This document shows, in pieces, positions 1 to 6,274 of a stretch of 10,790 nt of DNA; the first letter of the stretch is position 1; each line of letters begins with the position of its first letter. A model generated the notes under the pieces. That model was not told where the DNA came from. It did not search any database and worked only from the letters and a program-made list of their open reading frames with translations. The position numbers and the translations under genes were made by a program. Origin of the DNA: Nitrososphaerales archaeon TH5894 (GTDB lineage: Archaea; Thermoproteota; Nitrososphaeria; Nitrososphaerales; Nitrososphaeraceae); assembly GCA_014523485.1 (NCBI GenBank), contig JAATVK010000003.1, forward strand, positions 1 through 10,790, read 5' to 3'.

Positions 1-360
1 GATACCTGGAGGACCTTGTGTTCCATTAGGACCAATTGGACCTTGAATTCCTTGTGGTCCTTGTGGACCTGGTATTCCTGTTTTGTTATCTCTAATATCT
101 TTTCTATCATCTTGATCAAATTTAACATGTTTACAGAATTCTACAGAACTTACAAAGAATCCTTCAAATGGACCTGTTCTACACCCATATTTTTTGTCGT
201 CGGTTGGGTACTGGCTATAATAACTATTTCTATATTTGTCATATTCTTGAGCCATTGCTGTATTTGAAAAACTATTGTTGTTGTTGTTGAGTAATGGCAT
301 TATCGCTAACATTACCAATGAACTCATCAAAAGTCCAAAAGTACATACTGATATTTTCAC
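1..360 (-). CDS. Secreted collagen-like (Gly-X-Y repeat) protein, N-terminal part
   Basis: The minus strand reads from a GTG at 358-360 through 120 uninterrupted codons and off the left edge, so only the N-terminus is seen. An in-frame stop lies a few codons upstream of the GTG, with no better start between. Residues 1-37 look like a Sec signal peptide: a Lys at residue 2, a hydrophobic core, a run of five Asn, and an AMA|QE cleavage site. A Tyr- and charge-rich linker with two cysteines (C60, C76) follows. From G95 every third residue is glycine (GIP GPQ GPQ GIQ GPI GPN GTQ GPP), which is a collagen triple-helix repeat. I infer an exported, trimerising surface or matrix protein. Collagen-like proteins are known from some soil thaumarchaeotes, but its function is unknown. 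A TATA-like element sits about 22 bases upstream, which suggests a leaderless transcript. Confidence 0.88.
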   Translation of the reverse strand, partial: MKISVCTFGLLMSSLVMLAIMPLLNNNNNSFSNTAMAQEYDKYRNSYYSQYPTDDKKYGCRTGPFEGFFVSSVEFCKHVKFDQDDRKDIRDNKTGIPGPQGPQGIQGPIGPNGTQGPPGI

Positions 361-376
361 AACATTTTTAAACAGT

Positions 377-386
377 TAAAATATAA
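377..386 (-). promoter_or_regulatory. TATA box of the collagen-like gene
   Basis: Read on the minus strand this is TTATATTTTA, centred about 22 bases before the GTG start. That spacing would place the transcription start at or close to the start codon. No Shine-Dalgarno sequence is seen in between. Confidence 0.5.
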
Positions 387-524
387 TTGAAGTGCTTATC
401 TCCACTAACTAACATAGTATTGCTAAATTAAATTAGTGAATTGGATTAGTTAATGTTTATTGTGATTTCCAGTTGCTAATTTTTATTAGTTAAACCAAGT
501 CTGAAAATGATTTGTGTAATTCTT

Positions 525-544
525 TGTTATTAAATCTAATAACA
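525..544. repeat. Perfect 8-bp inverted repeat with 4-base loop
   Basis: The arms TGTTATTA and TAATAACA flank AATC, and a T-rich stretch follows on the plus strand. It could be a small hairpin or a protein-binding palindrome. It is not next to any start codon (165 bases from the collagen-like gene), and AT-rich DNA gives such repeats by chance, so its role is open. Confidence 0.4.
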
Positions 545-648
545 GTTTTACTTTAAAAATGAATTTGCGTTACTATCTCAAATATTTATTATCAGTAGAG
601 GGCTTTGTTAACTTAATGGTTTTTAGTAGTAATTAGATAATTATTTTC

Positions 649-869
649 ATGGTTGGAGATTAAAATATTGGACATTGGAGAGTATTAAAAAGAGGAAGGA
701 TAACAATACCGAAGGAAGCTAGAGAAAAATTGAGCATAAAAGATGGGAATTTTATAGATTTTTAATTACAAGAGATGGATCCGTAAAAATAATCAAATTC
801 GAATTTGTTTGGAACGAGGCAATGAAACAAATTGATAGTTTAAGAAAGCAAAGATTCTCCTTAACATAA
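649..869 (+). pseudogene. Broken AbrB/SpoVT-type DNA-binding (antitoxin-like) gene
   Basis: Starting from ATG 649 the frame reads four codons and stops (TAA 661). It then continues as a clear AbrB swapped-hairpin motif, HWRVLKRGRITIPKEAREKL, up to a TAA at 763. From 762, in the next frame, a sensible continuation appears (LITRDGSVKI, then a helical tail ending in RFSLT) up to TAA 867. The RGRITIPKEAR core is typical of AbrB/MazE-like transcription factors, which are plentiful in archaea and often act as antitoxins. An early stop and a frameshift within about 115 bases argue for a pseudogene rather than recoding. A single sequencing error could explain the frameshift but not both lesions. No intact toxin gene lies next to it. 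Confidence 0.72.
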
Positions 870-1285
870 GAGCCGAAAAAAAGAATAAACGAAAAATAAA
901 TTTTACATTTTAATTTGGTTACAGAATAGAAAAAGATTTATGACATGTCTTGTAAATGATCTTATAGATCTGAGGGCTGTTAACTTAGCAGTTCAGTTTG
1001 TTAGACAATGATATAATCACAAATAGTATTAGCATTATGCGGATTATTTCTTGCGAGATTTTTTAATTTATTAATGATAAAAAATTTTGTGAAAAAGATT
1101 GTGTAATATAACCAATTTTCGTTTCCAATTCTTCAAAGATCATAATCAGTTGTAGTTGTTATTGTAAATTGTGTTTTTTTTTGTCGACTGAATCAATTAT
1201 TTGTTTTCCTCCTCAATTCTTTAGATAACAGATTTAGGGGAAAGGTGGTTTATAATATTCGACTTTGAACCCATCCTTATTAGTA
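870..1285. other. Gene-poor spacer between AbrB remnant and RNase P RNA
   Basis: No frame with family resemblance was found. A fragment at about 922-1010 on the plus strand reads MTCLVNDLIDLRAVNLAVQ before a stop at 1008. It may be the tail of another decayed gene, but I cannot assign it. On the minus strand, 1208-1214 reads GAGGAGG, a strong ribosome-binding-like sequence, but only a 17-codon TTG frame follows. No terminator hairpin for the RNase P RNA is obvious. Confidence 0.4.
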
Positions 1286-1286
1286 G

Positions 1287-1573
1287 TGTGTGCTAGCAAT
1301 AACCCTCCTTCTGTTTTATACGAGATTTCGCTGAGCGGCCAACCTGAGCTAGTGCAGGGATATGTTACTCTTTTTGGCCTTGCTCCACTCAGGTCGTAAG
1401 TTTCATTCTAGGGAAGACAATCTCAGGATATCGGCCATCATAGAGTTATTATAAGTCTTCTAGATACTTTTCTGTTACGTTGCCAGCTGTCTCCAGCTAA
1501 TTATCGCTAATTTGAGTGCCTGCTATGAGGGAGGAGTTTCCTCTCTTTCGAGTCACTCGTACGCTAGCTCACA
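1287..1573 (-). ncRNA. rnpB: RNase P RNA (archaeal type A-like)
   Basis: This is the catalytic RNA of RNase P, which removes 5' leaders from pre-tRNAs. On the minus strand the two ends pair as helix P1: GUGAGCUAGC (1572-1563) with GCUAGCACAC (1297-1288), with a single A-A mismatch. P3 follows as CGAG-UGA-CUCG (1559-1549). Conserved region I reads GAGGAAACUCC (1543-1533) and conserved region V reads ACAGAAGGAGGGUUA (1314-1300). Together they form the P4 core: AAC and CCUCC pair with GGAGGGUU, leaving U1535 bulged exactly as in RNase P RNAs generally. GGCAAC..AACAGAAA (CR-II-like) lies between. The length of about 287 nt and the local rise in GC fit archaeal RNase P RNA. It lies just downstream of tsr3 but has its own TATA box. 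The precise ends are inferred from P1. Confidence 0.93.
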
Positions 1574-1593
1574 ATATTATTGTACAATATTAA

Positions 1594-1602
1594 CTAATAT
1601 AG
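1594..1602 (-). promoter_or_regulatory. TATA box of RNase P RNA, overlapping the tsr3 stop
   Basis: The minus strand reads CTATATTAG, centred about 26 bases upstream of the first paired base of P1, which is the standard archaeal TATA-to-start distance. It overlaps the last codons and TAG stop of tsr3, so the RNA gene has an independent promoter inside its neighbour's end. Confidence 0.65.
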
Positions 1603-2100
1603 ATTTGGAAAATAATCTTCTTCGATTTTAAGAATTGCATCAGGGTCTTCTTGATTTTTGTATAAGTCTAATAGTTCAACATTTAAGTCTAAAAAAGTAT
1701 GACCCCATTTGAATTTATTTAATAATTCTTCTGCCTTTGACCGAAAACCTAGTATAAATAAAGAACCCGCTATAGCTTCAGCAGTAGTTAATTTTCCTAA
1801 CTTTGCATAATTTACAGGATTTCCTGCAAGAAGTAGTGGAAGACGTCGATTAATTCTTTTTTTAAGAATTTTGAATTTTTTTATAGTCTCATTAAAATAA
1901 TTCCAAGAACAATCTATAGCACAGATGGATTTAGCTATACTATTATCCGTTTTAGATAATGCAATTTTAGATAATGGGTTTAAAACTATAGTGTCTTTCG
2001 GTATAAATTTAGTTGATTGAATTAAATTAAACTTAACTAATTTGGCGGCAGTACATTTATTTGGATCATCTTGTTTAAGTTCTAAAACGAAAACTTTCAT
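1594..2100 (-). CDS. tsr3: 16S rRNA aminocarboxypropyltransferase Tsr3
   Basis: 168 residues, the usual length for the archaeal Tsr3 (formerly DUF367/RLI-N-associated) family. The enzyme transfers the 3-amino-3-carboxypropyl group of S-adenosylmethionine to a pseudouridine in helix 31 of small-subunit rRNA, late in ribosome maturation. Family signatures are DPNKCTAAKLVKF (12-24), NPLSKIALSKTD (41-52), the IDCSW motif (62-66), RRLPLLLAGNPVNY (85-98), KLTTAEAIAGSLFILG (103-118) and FKWGHTFLDLN (130-140). The start is ATG at 2100, with a TATA-like AT stretch about 26 bases upstream. It is transcribed divergently from the helicase gene and sits just before the RNase P RNA, so two RNA-maturation genes are adjacent. 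Identification rests on motif recall but is consistent over the whole length. Confidence 0.92.
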   Translation of the reverse strand: MKVFVLELKQDDPNKCTAAKLVKFNLIQSTKFIPKDTIVLNPLSKIALSKTDNSIAKSICAIDCSWNYFNETIKKFKILKKRINRRLPLLLAGNPVNYAKLGKLTTAEAIAGSLFILGFRSKAEELLNKFKWGHTFLDLNVELLDLYKNQEDPDAILKIEEDYFPNLY

Positions 2101-2234
2101 TTACTATAGTTATTAAAATATCCAATTATTTATTTGAAGTTAAAAGTCTTAATACAAACATTCTGAACTCGCGTATAAAAAAAATCAGAATAAACTAAGT
2201 AATTATTAATAACTTCTTTGATACTTTATCATTC
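2101..2234. promoter_or_regulatory. Divergent promoter region, tsr3 and helicase
   Basis: This 134-base spacer separates two genes that read away from each other. On the plus strand TTATTAATAAC (2203-2213) is centred about 27 bases before the helicase TTG. On the minus strand AAATAAATAATT (2135-2124) is about 26-30 bases before the tsr3 ATG. Both spacings fit leaderless transcripts. Confidence 0.45.
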
Positions 2235-3515
2235 TTGTCCGAAATATTGCTTCTAAAATTTCCTTTTGAATTAAAAAAAGATCAGAGAGATGCAGTGGAT
2301 GAATGGATAAATAAAAAAGGCAAAGGTTCTATTATTTATAGTACTGGTACAGGAAAAACGGAAATAGCTTTTGAATGTGCAAGGAAAATGGCTTCTCTAA
2401 TTAGACAACAGAATCCAACAAAGGTCCTTAAGATTCTTTTTTTGGTTCCTAGAATTGTATTAATAGAACAAAATATAAAGAGACTAATAAAATATGGTAT
2501 AAAAAAGGAAAAGATCGGAGTTTACTATGGAGAAAAGAAAGATATTAAAGAAATTACCTTTAGTACCTATCAGAGCATTATAAAAAACTTTGATCTGCTA
2601 AGACAATCAGACATGATTATTCTTGATGAAATGCACATGGTAAGTAAAACTGCCAAAAGATTAAGCAAAATTTTTGATATACTACATGACAATTATGATA
2701 AATTAATCCTAGGTTTAACAGCAACAATTGAGGAAAATGATCCAAGATATTCAGAGATAATGAATTTAATACCTCCAATAAAAAAATATATGATAAAAGA
2801 AGCTGTGAATGATGGAAGATTAAGTGAACCTCAGGTTATACTAAAATCGGTGAAATTAAATTTAGAAGAGCGAAGAATATATGAAGAAACAACCAGCACA
2901 ATTAAAGATATTTCATTCAAACTTAAAGCATCTAATCCATTGATAGTTTCAAGGTTATTAAAAACAGGTGGACAAAGAGCCCGATTAGCGAAGTTATGGT
3001 TTGCAAGTGTTCATAAAAGAAAAAAATTACTTAATGAAACTAACTCAAAATTAAATGAGACTGTAAATATAGTTAAAAATCATCCAAATGAAAAAATCAT
3101 GATATTTAGTGAAACAATAGAATCCATAAATAAAATAAGTGAAATTTTAAAGAAAAATAAAATTCCCTCAGAAGTTATACATAATAAAGTAAAGACAAAA
3201 CAAAGACAAGAAATTTTAGATTCATGGGGGAAAAATTATTTTGTATTGCTATCAGTACATACTTTGGAGATTGGATTTGATATACCGTCTGTAAGTATAG
3301 CAATAATAGTATCAAATACGAAAAATATGCATCAACTTATACAGAGAATAGGACGAGTAATAAGAAAAACAGATGAAAAAAGTCAGTCTCTAATATATGT
3401 GGTGTATGTAGATGATACAAAAGATAAGAACATACTTAACTTGGTAAGAGCATCATTACAAACCAATAGTATAAAAAAACCCATTAAACAAGATAAACTC
3501 TCATCCTACTTTTAG
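2235..3515 (+). CDS. Superfamily 2 DNA helicase (XPB/SSL2-like) with C-terminal PIP box
   Basis: 426 residues with a complete SF2 helicase core. A Q-motif-like KKDQRDA is at 14-20 and Walker A STGTGKT at 36-42. LVPRIVLIEQ (motif Ia) is at 70-79, DEMH (motif II, DExH) at 131-134 and TAT (III) at 162-164. IFSET (IV) is at 290-294, LEIGFDIP (V) at 344-351 and QRIGRVIR (VI) at 370-377. It resembles archaeal XPB/SSL2-type translocases but lacks an obvious N-terminal damage-recognition domain, and no Bax1 nuclease lies beside it. The final eight residues, QDKLSSYF (419-426), fit the PCNA-interacting box consensus, suggesting a replication or repair role at the sliding clamp. The start is TTG 2235: an in-frame TAA at 2196 blocks longer forms and no ATG precedes motif I. 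The function beyond helicase is inferred. Confidence 0.88.
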   Translation: MSEILLLKFPFELKKDQRDAVDEWINKKGKGSIIYSTGTGKTEIAFECARKMASLIRQQNPTKVLKILFLVPRIVLIEQNIKRLIKYGIKKEKIGVYYGEKKDIKEITFSTYQSIIKNFDLLRQSDMIILDEMHMVSKTAKRLSKIFDILHDNYDKLILGLTATIEENDPRYSEIMNLIPPIKKYMIKEAVNDGRLSEPQVILKSVKLNLEERRIYEETTSTIKDISFKLKASNPLIVSRLLKTGGQRARLAKLWFASVHKRKKLLNETNSKLNETVNIVKNHPNEKIMIFSETIESINKISEILKKNKIPSEVIHNKVKTKQRQEILDSWGKNYFVLLSVHTLEIGFDIPSVSIAIIVSNTKNMHQLIQRIGRVIRKTDEKSQSLIYVVYVDDTKDKNILNLVRASLQTNSIKKPIKQDKLSSYF

Positions 3516-3675
3516 TCAATTATAGGAATGGATTTTATCAAAGTATTTCTTGATTTAACAATAATCAGTGTAAAAGAAAACGAATCCAAAATATTGCTAA
3601 TGTTAAAATTTATTGGTATACTATTTTTAGTTTTTAGAACAAATAAGATTTACATCATAGTACTAAAAATCAATT
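3516..3675. other. Spacer between helicase and cdvC
   Basis: 160 bases with no coding frame. The AT-rich segment around 3614-3630 (TTGGTATACTATTTTTAG) is the best TATA candidate for cdvC and would give a leader of roughly 30 bases to the first ATG. T-rich stretches near 3531-3555 could end the helicase transcript. Confidence 0.3.
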
Positions 3676-4920
3676 ATGAACTCAATAATATCGACTAGAA
3701 TTATGATTTTAGCTCCACAGGAATTAGAAAATAGTGCAAGTAAATATGCTGCTGAAGCGATAAGGCTGGACTCTCAAGGTTCAAGATTAAAGGCTATTCA
3801 ATTTTATCAACGAGCTATTGAGGCTTTGAATAAATTAATACAAATTTATCCCGAATACAAATTAAATAAAATATACTTAGAAAGATCTAACGCTTATTTA
3901 AACAGGATCAAATCGTTACAAATGTCAAATGTTTTGGAAGATGAAGAAGGAAAGAATGGTGATGAAAATATAATTGGGAATGATGCTGACAATTCTGATA
4001 GAAAAATAGGAAGTGAGATGAGGAAGCCAAAGGAACCACTTGGCGAAGAGTTTGATAATTTAATTATGAAAGAAAAACCTAATATTTCTTGGAATGACGT
4101 AATTGGTCTTGACGATGCTAAAAGAGCAATAAGGGAGTCTATAGTTTATCCTGCTAAGAGATCTGATTTATTCCCGTTAGGATGGCCTAGGGGAATATTA
4201 CTATATGGACCTCCAGGATGTGGGAAAACATTACTTGCTGCAGCCGCAGCTGCGGAAATTGATGGTTATTTTGTAAATGTTGATGCAGCTGCAATGATGA
4301 GTAAATGGCTTGGTGAAGCTGAGAAAAATGTTTCAAAACTTTTTAGAATGGCTAATAAGTTATACGAAAGTGAAAATATTCCTATATTACTCTTTCTTGA
4401 CGAAATAGATTCTTTAATAGGAAATAGGAATGGCGAAGTAGGCGGGGAGATACGTGTTAAAAACCAGTTTTTAACTGAGATGGATGGAATAAACAATAAA
4501 TCAAAGTATTCAAAACTATATGTGATTGGCGCAACAAATAAACCATGGAGCTTAGAAGCAGGTTTTCTTAGAAGGTTTCAGAAGAGAATTTATGTTACTT
4601 TACCTGACCATGATTCACGAAACTATTTATTTAAACAATATACGATGCCCTTAAAAAAAGATAAAACATTCAAAATAGAAGAATTATCCAGACTCGTTCA
4701 GGGGTATAGTGCTAGCGATATTAAAGACATCTGTCAAGCAGCACAATTAAGGGTTGTTAATGAATTATTTGAAAGTGGAAAGGCAATGGATGGACAGTCT
4801 AATCCGCGCTCAATATCTATGAATGATTTTAAAGAAATTATAAAAATAAGAAAACCTAGTGTCAGCATAGACATGATTAGAGCTTATATGAGATGGAGTG
4901 AACAGTTCAAAGCATTATAA
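3676..4920 (+). CDS. cdvC: CdvC, Vps4-type AAA ATPase of ESCRT-III cell division
   Basis: 414 residues. An MIT domain (about 14-82, three amphipathic helices starting ELENSASKYAAEAIRL) is followed by an acidic flexible linker (83-130). The AAA+ domain has WNDVIGLDDAK at 139-149, Walker A YGPPGCGKT (177-185), pore loop KWLG (210-213), Walker B LFLDEID (239-245) and sensor 1 IGATNKPW (284-291). Arginine fingers sit in FLRRFQKR (297-304), and the C-terminal Vps4 helix ends RAYMRWSEQFKAL. The family remodels and disassembles CdvB/ESCRT-III filaments at the division site, with MIT binding the filament tails. CdvA and CdvB are not in this window; in thaumarchaeotes cdvC is normally unlinked from them. 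ATG 3676 is used here, but Met10 (ATG 3703) begins closer to the MIT domain and may be the real start. The gene is convergent with ppa, 17 bases away. Confidence 0.93.
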   Translation: MNSIISTRIMILAPQELENSASKYAAEAIRLDSQGSRLKAIQFYQRAIEALNKLIQIYPEYKLNKIYLERSNAYLNRIKSLQMSNVLEDEEGKNGDENIIGNDADNSDRKIGSEMRKPKEPLGEEFDNLIMKEKPNISWNDVIGLDDAKRAIRESIVYPAKRSDLFPLGWPRGILLYGPPGCGKTLLAAAAAAEIDGYFVNVDAAAMMSKWLGEAEKNVSKLFRMANKLYESENIPILLFLDEIDSLIGNRNGEVGGEIRVKNQFLTEMDGINNKSKYSKLYVIGATNKPWSLEAGFLRRFQKRIYVTLPDHDSRNYLFKQYTMPLKKDKTFKIEELSRLVQGYSASDIKDICQAAQLRVVNELFESGKAMDGQSNPRSISMNDFKEIIKIRKPSVSIDMIRAYMRWSEQFKAL

Positions 4921-4937
4921 ACATCAACGTAAAAAGT

Positions 4938-5468
4938 TTAGGTTTTCAAATATCTCTTACTAGCTTCAGTTATTTTTGTTGCTGCCATTTCTTTGTTCCC
5001 CCATCCTGTGATCCTTACAAATTTTCCGCCTTCTAATTCCTTATAATGTGCAAAAAAATGTTCAATTTGTTTTTTTAAACTATCTGGTATATTTTGCACA
5101 TCCTTTATGGAGGAAAAAGTTGGGTCTATTTTATTAGTAGGTATGGCAATAATTTTAGAATCTTGTCCTTCTTCGTCTTCAGTTAATAATACTCCAACAG
5201 GAATTGCTTTGAGTATAGAAAGCGGAACTAAGGCGAATTCACCAATAACCAAGACATCAACTGGGTCGCCATCGTCTTCCATGGTAGAAGGTATAAAACC
5301 ATAATTGCAGGGATAAAACATTGCTGTAAACAATATTCTATCTACAAATAACAAACCACTGTCTTTGTCAACCTCATATTTTATGTTACTACCCTTAGGT
5401 ATTTCGATAACAACATTGATTTGATTTGGATTACCACCAGGAATTTTTCCTATAAAGCTAGAGTTCAC
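4938..5468 (-). CDS. ppa: Soluble inorganic pyrophosphatase (family I)
   Basis: 176 residues, the normal length for the homohexameric family I enzyme that hydrolyses pyrophosphate to two phosphates in the cytoplasm, pulling biosynthetic reactions forward. The metal-binding signature DGDPVDVLV has D66, D68 and D71, with D103 in EEGQDSK. IEIPKGSNIKYEVD (21-34), FVDR (R44), FYPCNYGFIP (51-60) and HYKELEGGKFV (141-151) supply phosphate-binding Lys, Arg and Tyr residues. By analogy with the Escherichia coli enzyme all catalytic positions are present, shifted by one. The start is GTG at 5468: the overlapping ATG (5470) is out of frame and stops at once. A good TATA box lies about 26 bases upstream. 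It follows the SSB gene on the same strand by 85 bases and probably has its own promoter. Confidence 0.95.
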   Translation of the reverse strand: MNSSFIGKIPGGNPNQINVVIEIPKGSNIKYEVDKDSGLLFVDRILFTAMFYPCNYGFIPSTMEDDGDPVDVLVIGEFALVPLSILKAIPVGVLLTEDEEGQDSKIIAIPTNKIDPTFSSIKDVQNIPDSLKKQIEHFFAHYKELEGGKFVRITGWGNKEMAATKITEASKRYLKT

Positions 5469-5489
5469 ATTAAGAATATTTTAAATCCC

Positions 5490-5498
5490 ATTTATAAC
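5490..5498 (-). promoter_or_regulatory. TATA box of ppa
   Basis: The minus strand reads GTTATAAAT, centred 26 bases before the GTG start. This supports both the GTG call and a leaderless transcript made independently of the upstream SSB gene. Confidence 0.6.
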
Positions 5499-5510
5499 TC
5501 AACAGATCAG

Positions 5511-5530
5511 TAAATAAAAGCAAAAGATAT
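5511..5530 (-). terminator. T-rich terminator after the SSB gene
   Basis: On the minus strand, T runs (CTTTTGCTTTTATTTA) start about 24 bases after the SSB stop, with no hairpin. Archaeal RNA polymerase stops at such T-tracts. It lies upstream of the ppa TATA box, consistent with two separate transcripts. Confidence 0.4.
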
Positions 5531-5553
5531 TCTGAATAAATTTAAAAGATTGA

Positions 5554-5856
5554 TCATATTTTTTGTAATTTCCCATATTTACCAATATTAAGATTATTTT
5601 CTCCCCTATATGCATGTGTATACCCATTTTCAATAACTACCATATCTCCCTCCGCGATCATATTAATTTGGTCATCCCATAGAGACAACTTTATCACTCC
5701 AGTTTCATCTGAAACCTGAGCATCGGCAACCCTTGCTTGTCCTCCTGTTCGTAAGTTTACAGATCGCGGTTCAGAAATACTATCTATTCTAACTTTTACA
5801 TTTACTCCTCTCATTCCAGGTCTCAGTTCATTAATCTTTTTTTCACTCGTACTCAT
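5554..5856 (-). CDS. Single-stranded DNA-binding protein, OB fold (SOSS-B/crenarchaeal SSB type)
   Basis: 100 residues forming one OB fold. Signatures are KINELRPGMRGVNVKVRI (7-24), SEPRSVNLRTGG (28-39), VADAQVSDETGVIKLSLW (43-60) and GDMVVIENGYTHAYRGENNLNIG (70-92). This is the pattern of Sulfolobus SSB and the human SOSS-B/hSSB proteins, which coat single-stranded DNA through aromatic stacking. W60, Y79 and Y83 are the probable stacking residues. The crenarchaeal protein carries a flexible acidic tail after the OB fold, but this one ends right after the fold, so it may need a partner for protein contacts or act together with an RPA encoded elsewhere. The start is ATG 5856, with AT-rich sequence upstream. 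It sits before ppa on the same strand. Confidence 0.88.
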   Translation of the reverse strand: MSTSEKKINELRPGMRGVNVKVRIDSISEPRSVNLRTGGQARVADAQVSDETGVIKLSLWDDQINMIAEGDMVVIENGYTHAYRGENNLNIGKYGKLQKI

Positions 5857-6274
5857 TATTAATTAATAAAATAAAGAAGAACAATAAAAATGATAATATT
5901 TTTAAATAAAATATGTTTACTTTATAATGATTATTAGATGTCTCAAGACATTAGTAAATCTATAAAAAAAATAACTCAATTTAACAATTACAATTGATAA
6001 AGAAAAATGCACTATAAATAAGGACAATAATAACCAGTACCTAAGCATGTAAAATAGCTATTGGTTTTTATTTTTAAAATTTGAATAACGATTTGAATCA
6101 TTTATGTTGCATAATGACCGCCAATCTAGAAATCATCTATTCTAGCCTCAACAGTAGATGTAATCACAAATTAATATTAGTCAAATATAGATTTCTAATT
6201 GGCTAAACCTAAATCTGATAGAAAAACAATGAAAACTTGATTCAAAGATGAAAACATGAAAAATTCCAATGGTA
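5857..6274. other. Gene-free AT-rich spacer with two short palindromes
   Basis: 418 bases between the SSB start and the end of a small zinc-ribbon gene. No frame with family resemblance was seen on either strand. It holds the SSB promoter and two short inverted repeats: ATGTCT-CA-AGACAT (5938-5951) and CTAGAA-8 bases-TTCTAG (6126-6145). I looked for box C/D guide RNA and tRNA patterns and found none convincing. Confidence 0.4.
5938..5951. promoter_or_regulatory. 6-2-6 palindrome upstream of the SSB gene
   Basis: ATGTCT and AGACAT flank CA. The site lies about 82 bases upstream of the SSB start, a plausible place for a repressor or activator site. No known operator is recognised. Confidence 0.3.

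Larger units (their letters stand above)
361..648. other. Gene-free AT-rich spacer
   Basis: No convincing coding frame on either strand. It holds the promoter of the leftward collagen-like gene and one perfect 8-bp inverted repeat (525-544). The rest is AT-rich sequence with many stops in all frames. No tRNA or other RNA gene was recognised. Confidence 0.5.

Noticed and set aside
1..80. Short repeated units resembling a tandem repeat or CRISPR-like array
   Set aside because: The periodicity of nine bases and multiples comes from Gly-X-Y codons in the collagen-like gene. There are no fixed repeats with unique spacers.
16..267. Plus-strand open frame of 83 codons
   Set aside because: It is the antisense of the collagen-like gene. 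Its Trp/Thr-rich sequence is just the complement of the Gly-Pro codons, and the minus-strand frame has a signal peptide and periodic glycines.
1050..1143. Minus-strand 26-codon frame starting at ATG 1143
   Set aside because: Too short, no recognisable motif, and no clean promoter at leaderless distance.
1320..1573. Possible signal recognition particle RNA or rRNA fragment
   Set aside because: The P1, CR-I, CR-V and P4 pairing fits RNase P RNA in detail. No SRP helix 8 (GGAA/GCAG loop) or rRNA motif was seen.
2235..3515. Helicase as part of a restriction or defence system
   Set aside because: No methylase, nuclease or specificity subunit lies near, and the neighbours are housekeeping genes. 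The helicase core and PIP box fit repair or replication better.
4266..4496. Minus-strand open frame of 76 codons
   Set aside because: Lies entirely opposite the AAA+ domain of cdvC, with no family resemblance.
5107..5304. Plus-strand open frame of 65 codons
   Set aside because: Lies opposite the pyrophosphatase gene and has a low-complexity Ser-rich translation.
6121..6240. Possible box C/D guide RNA in the 5857-6274 spacer
   Set aside because: Pieces resembling UGAUGA-type boxes occur, but no properly spaced C, D', C' and D set on either strand.
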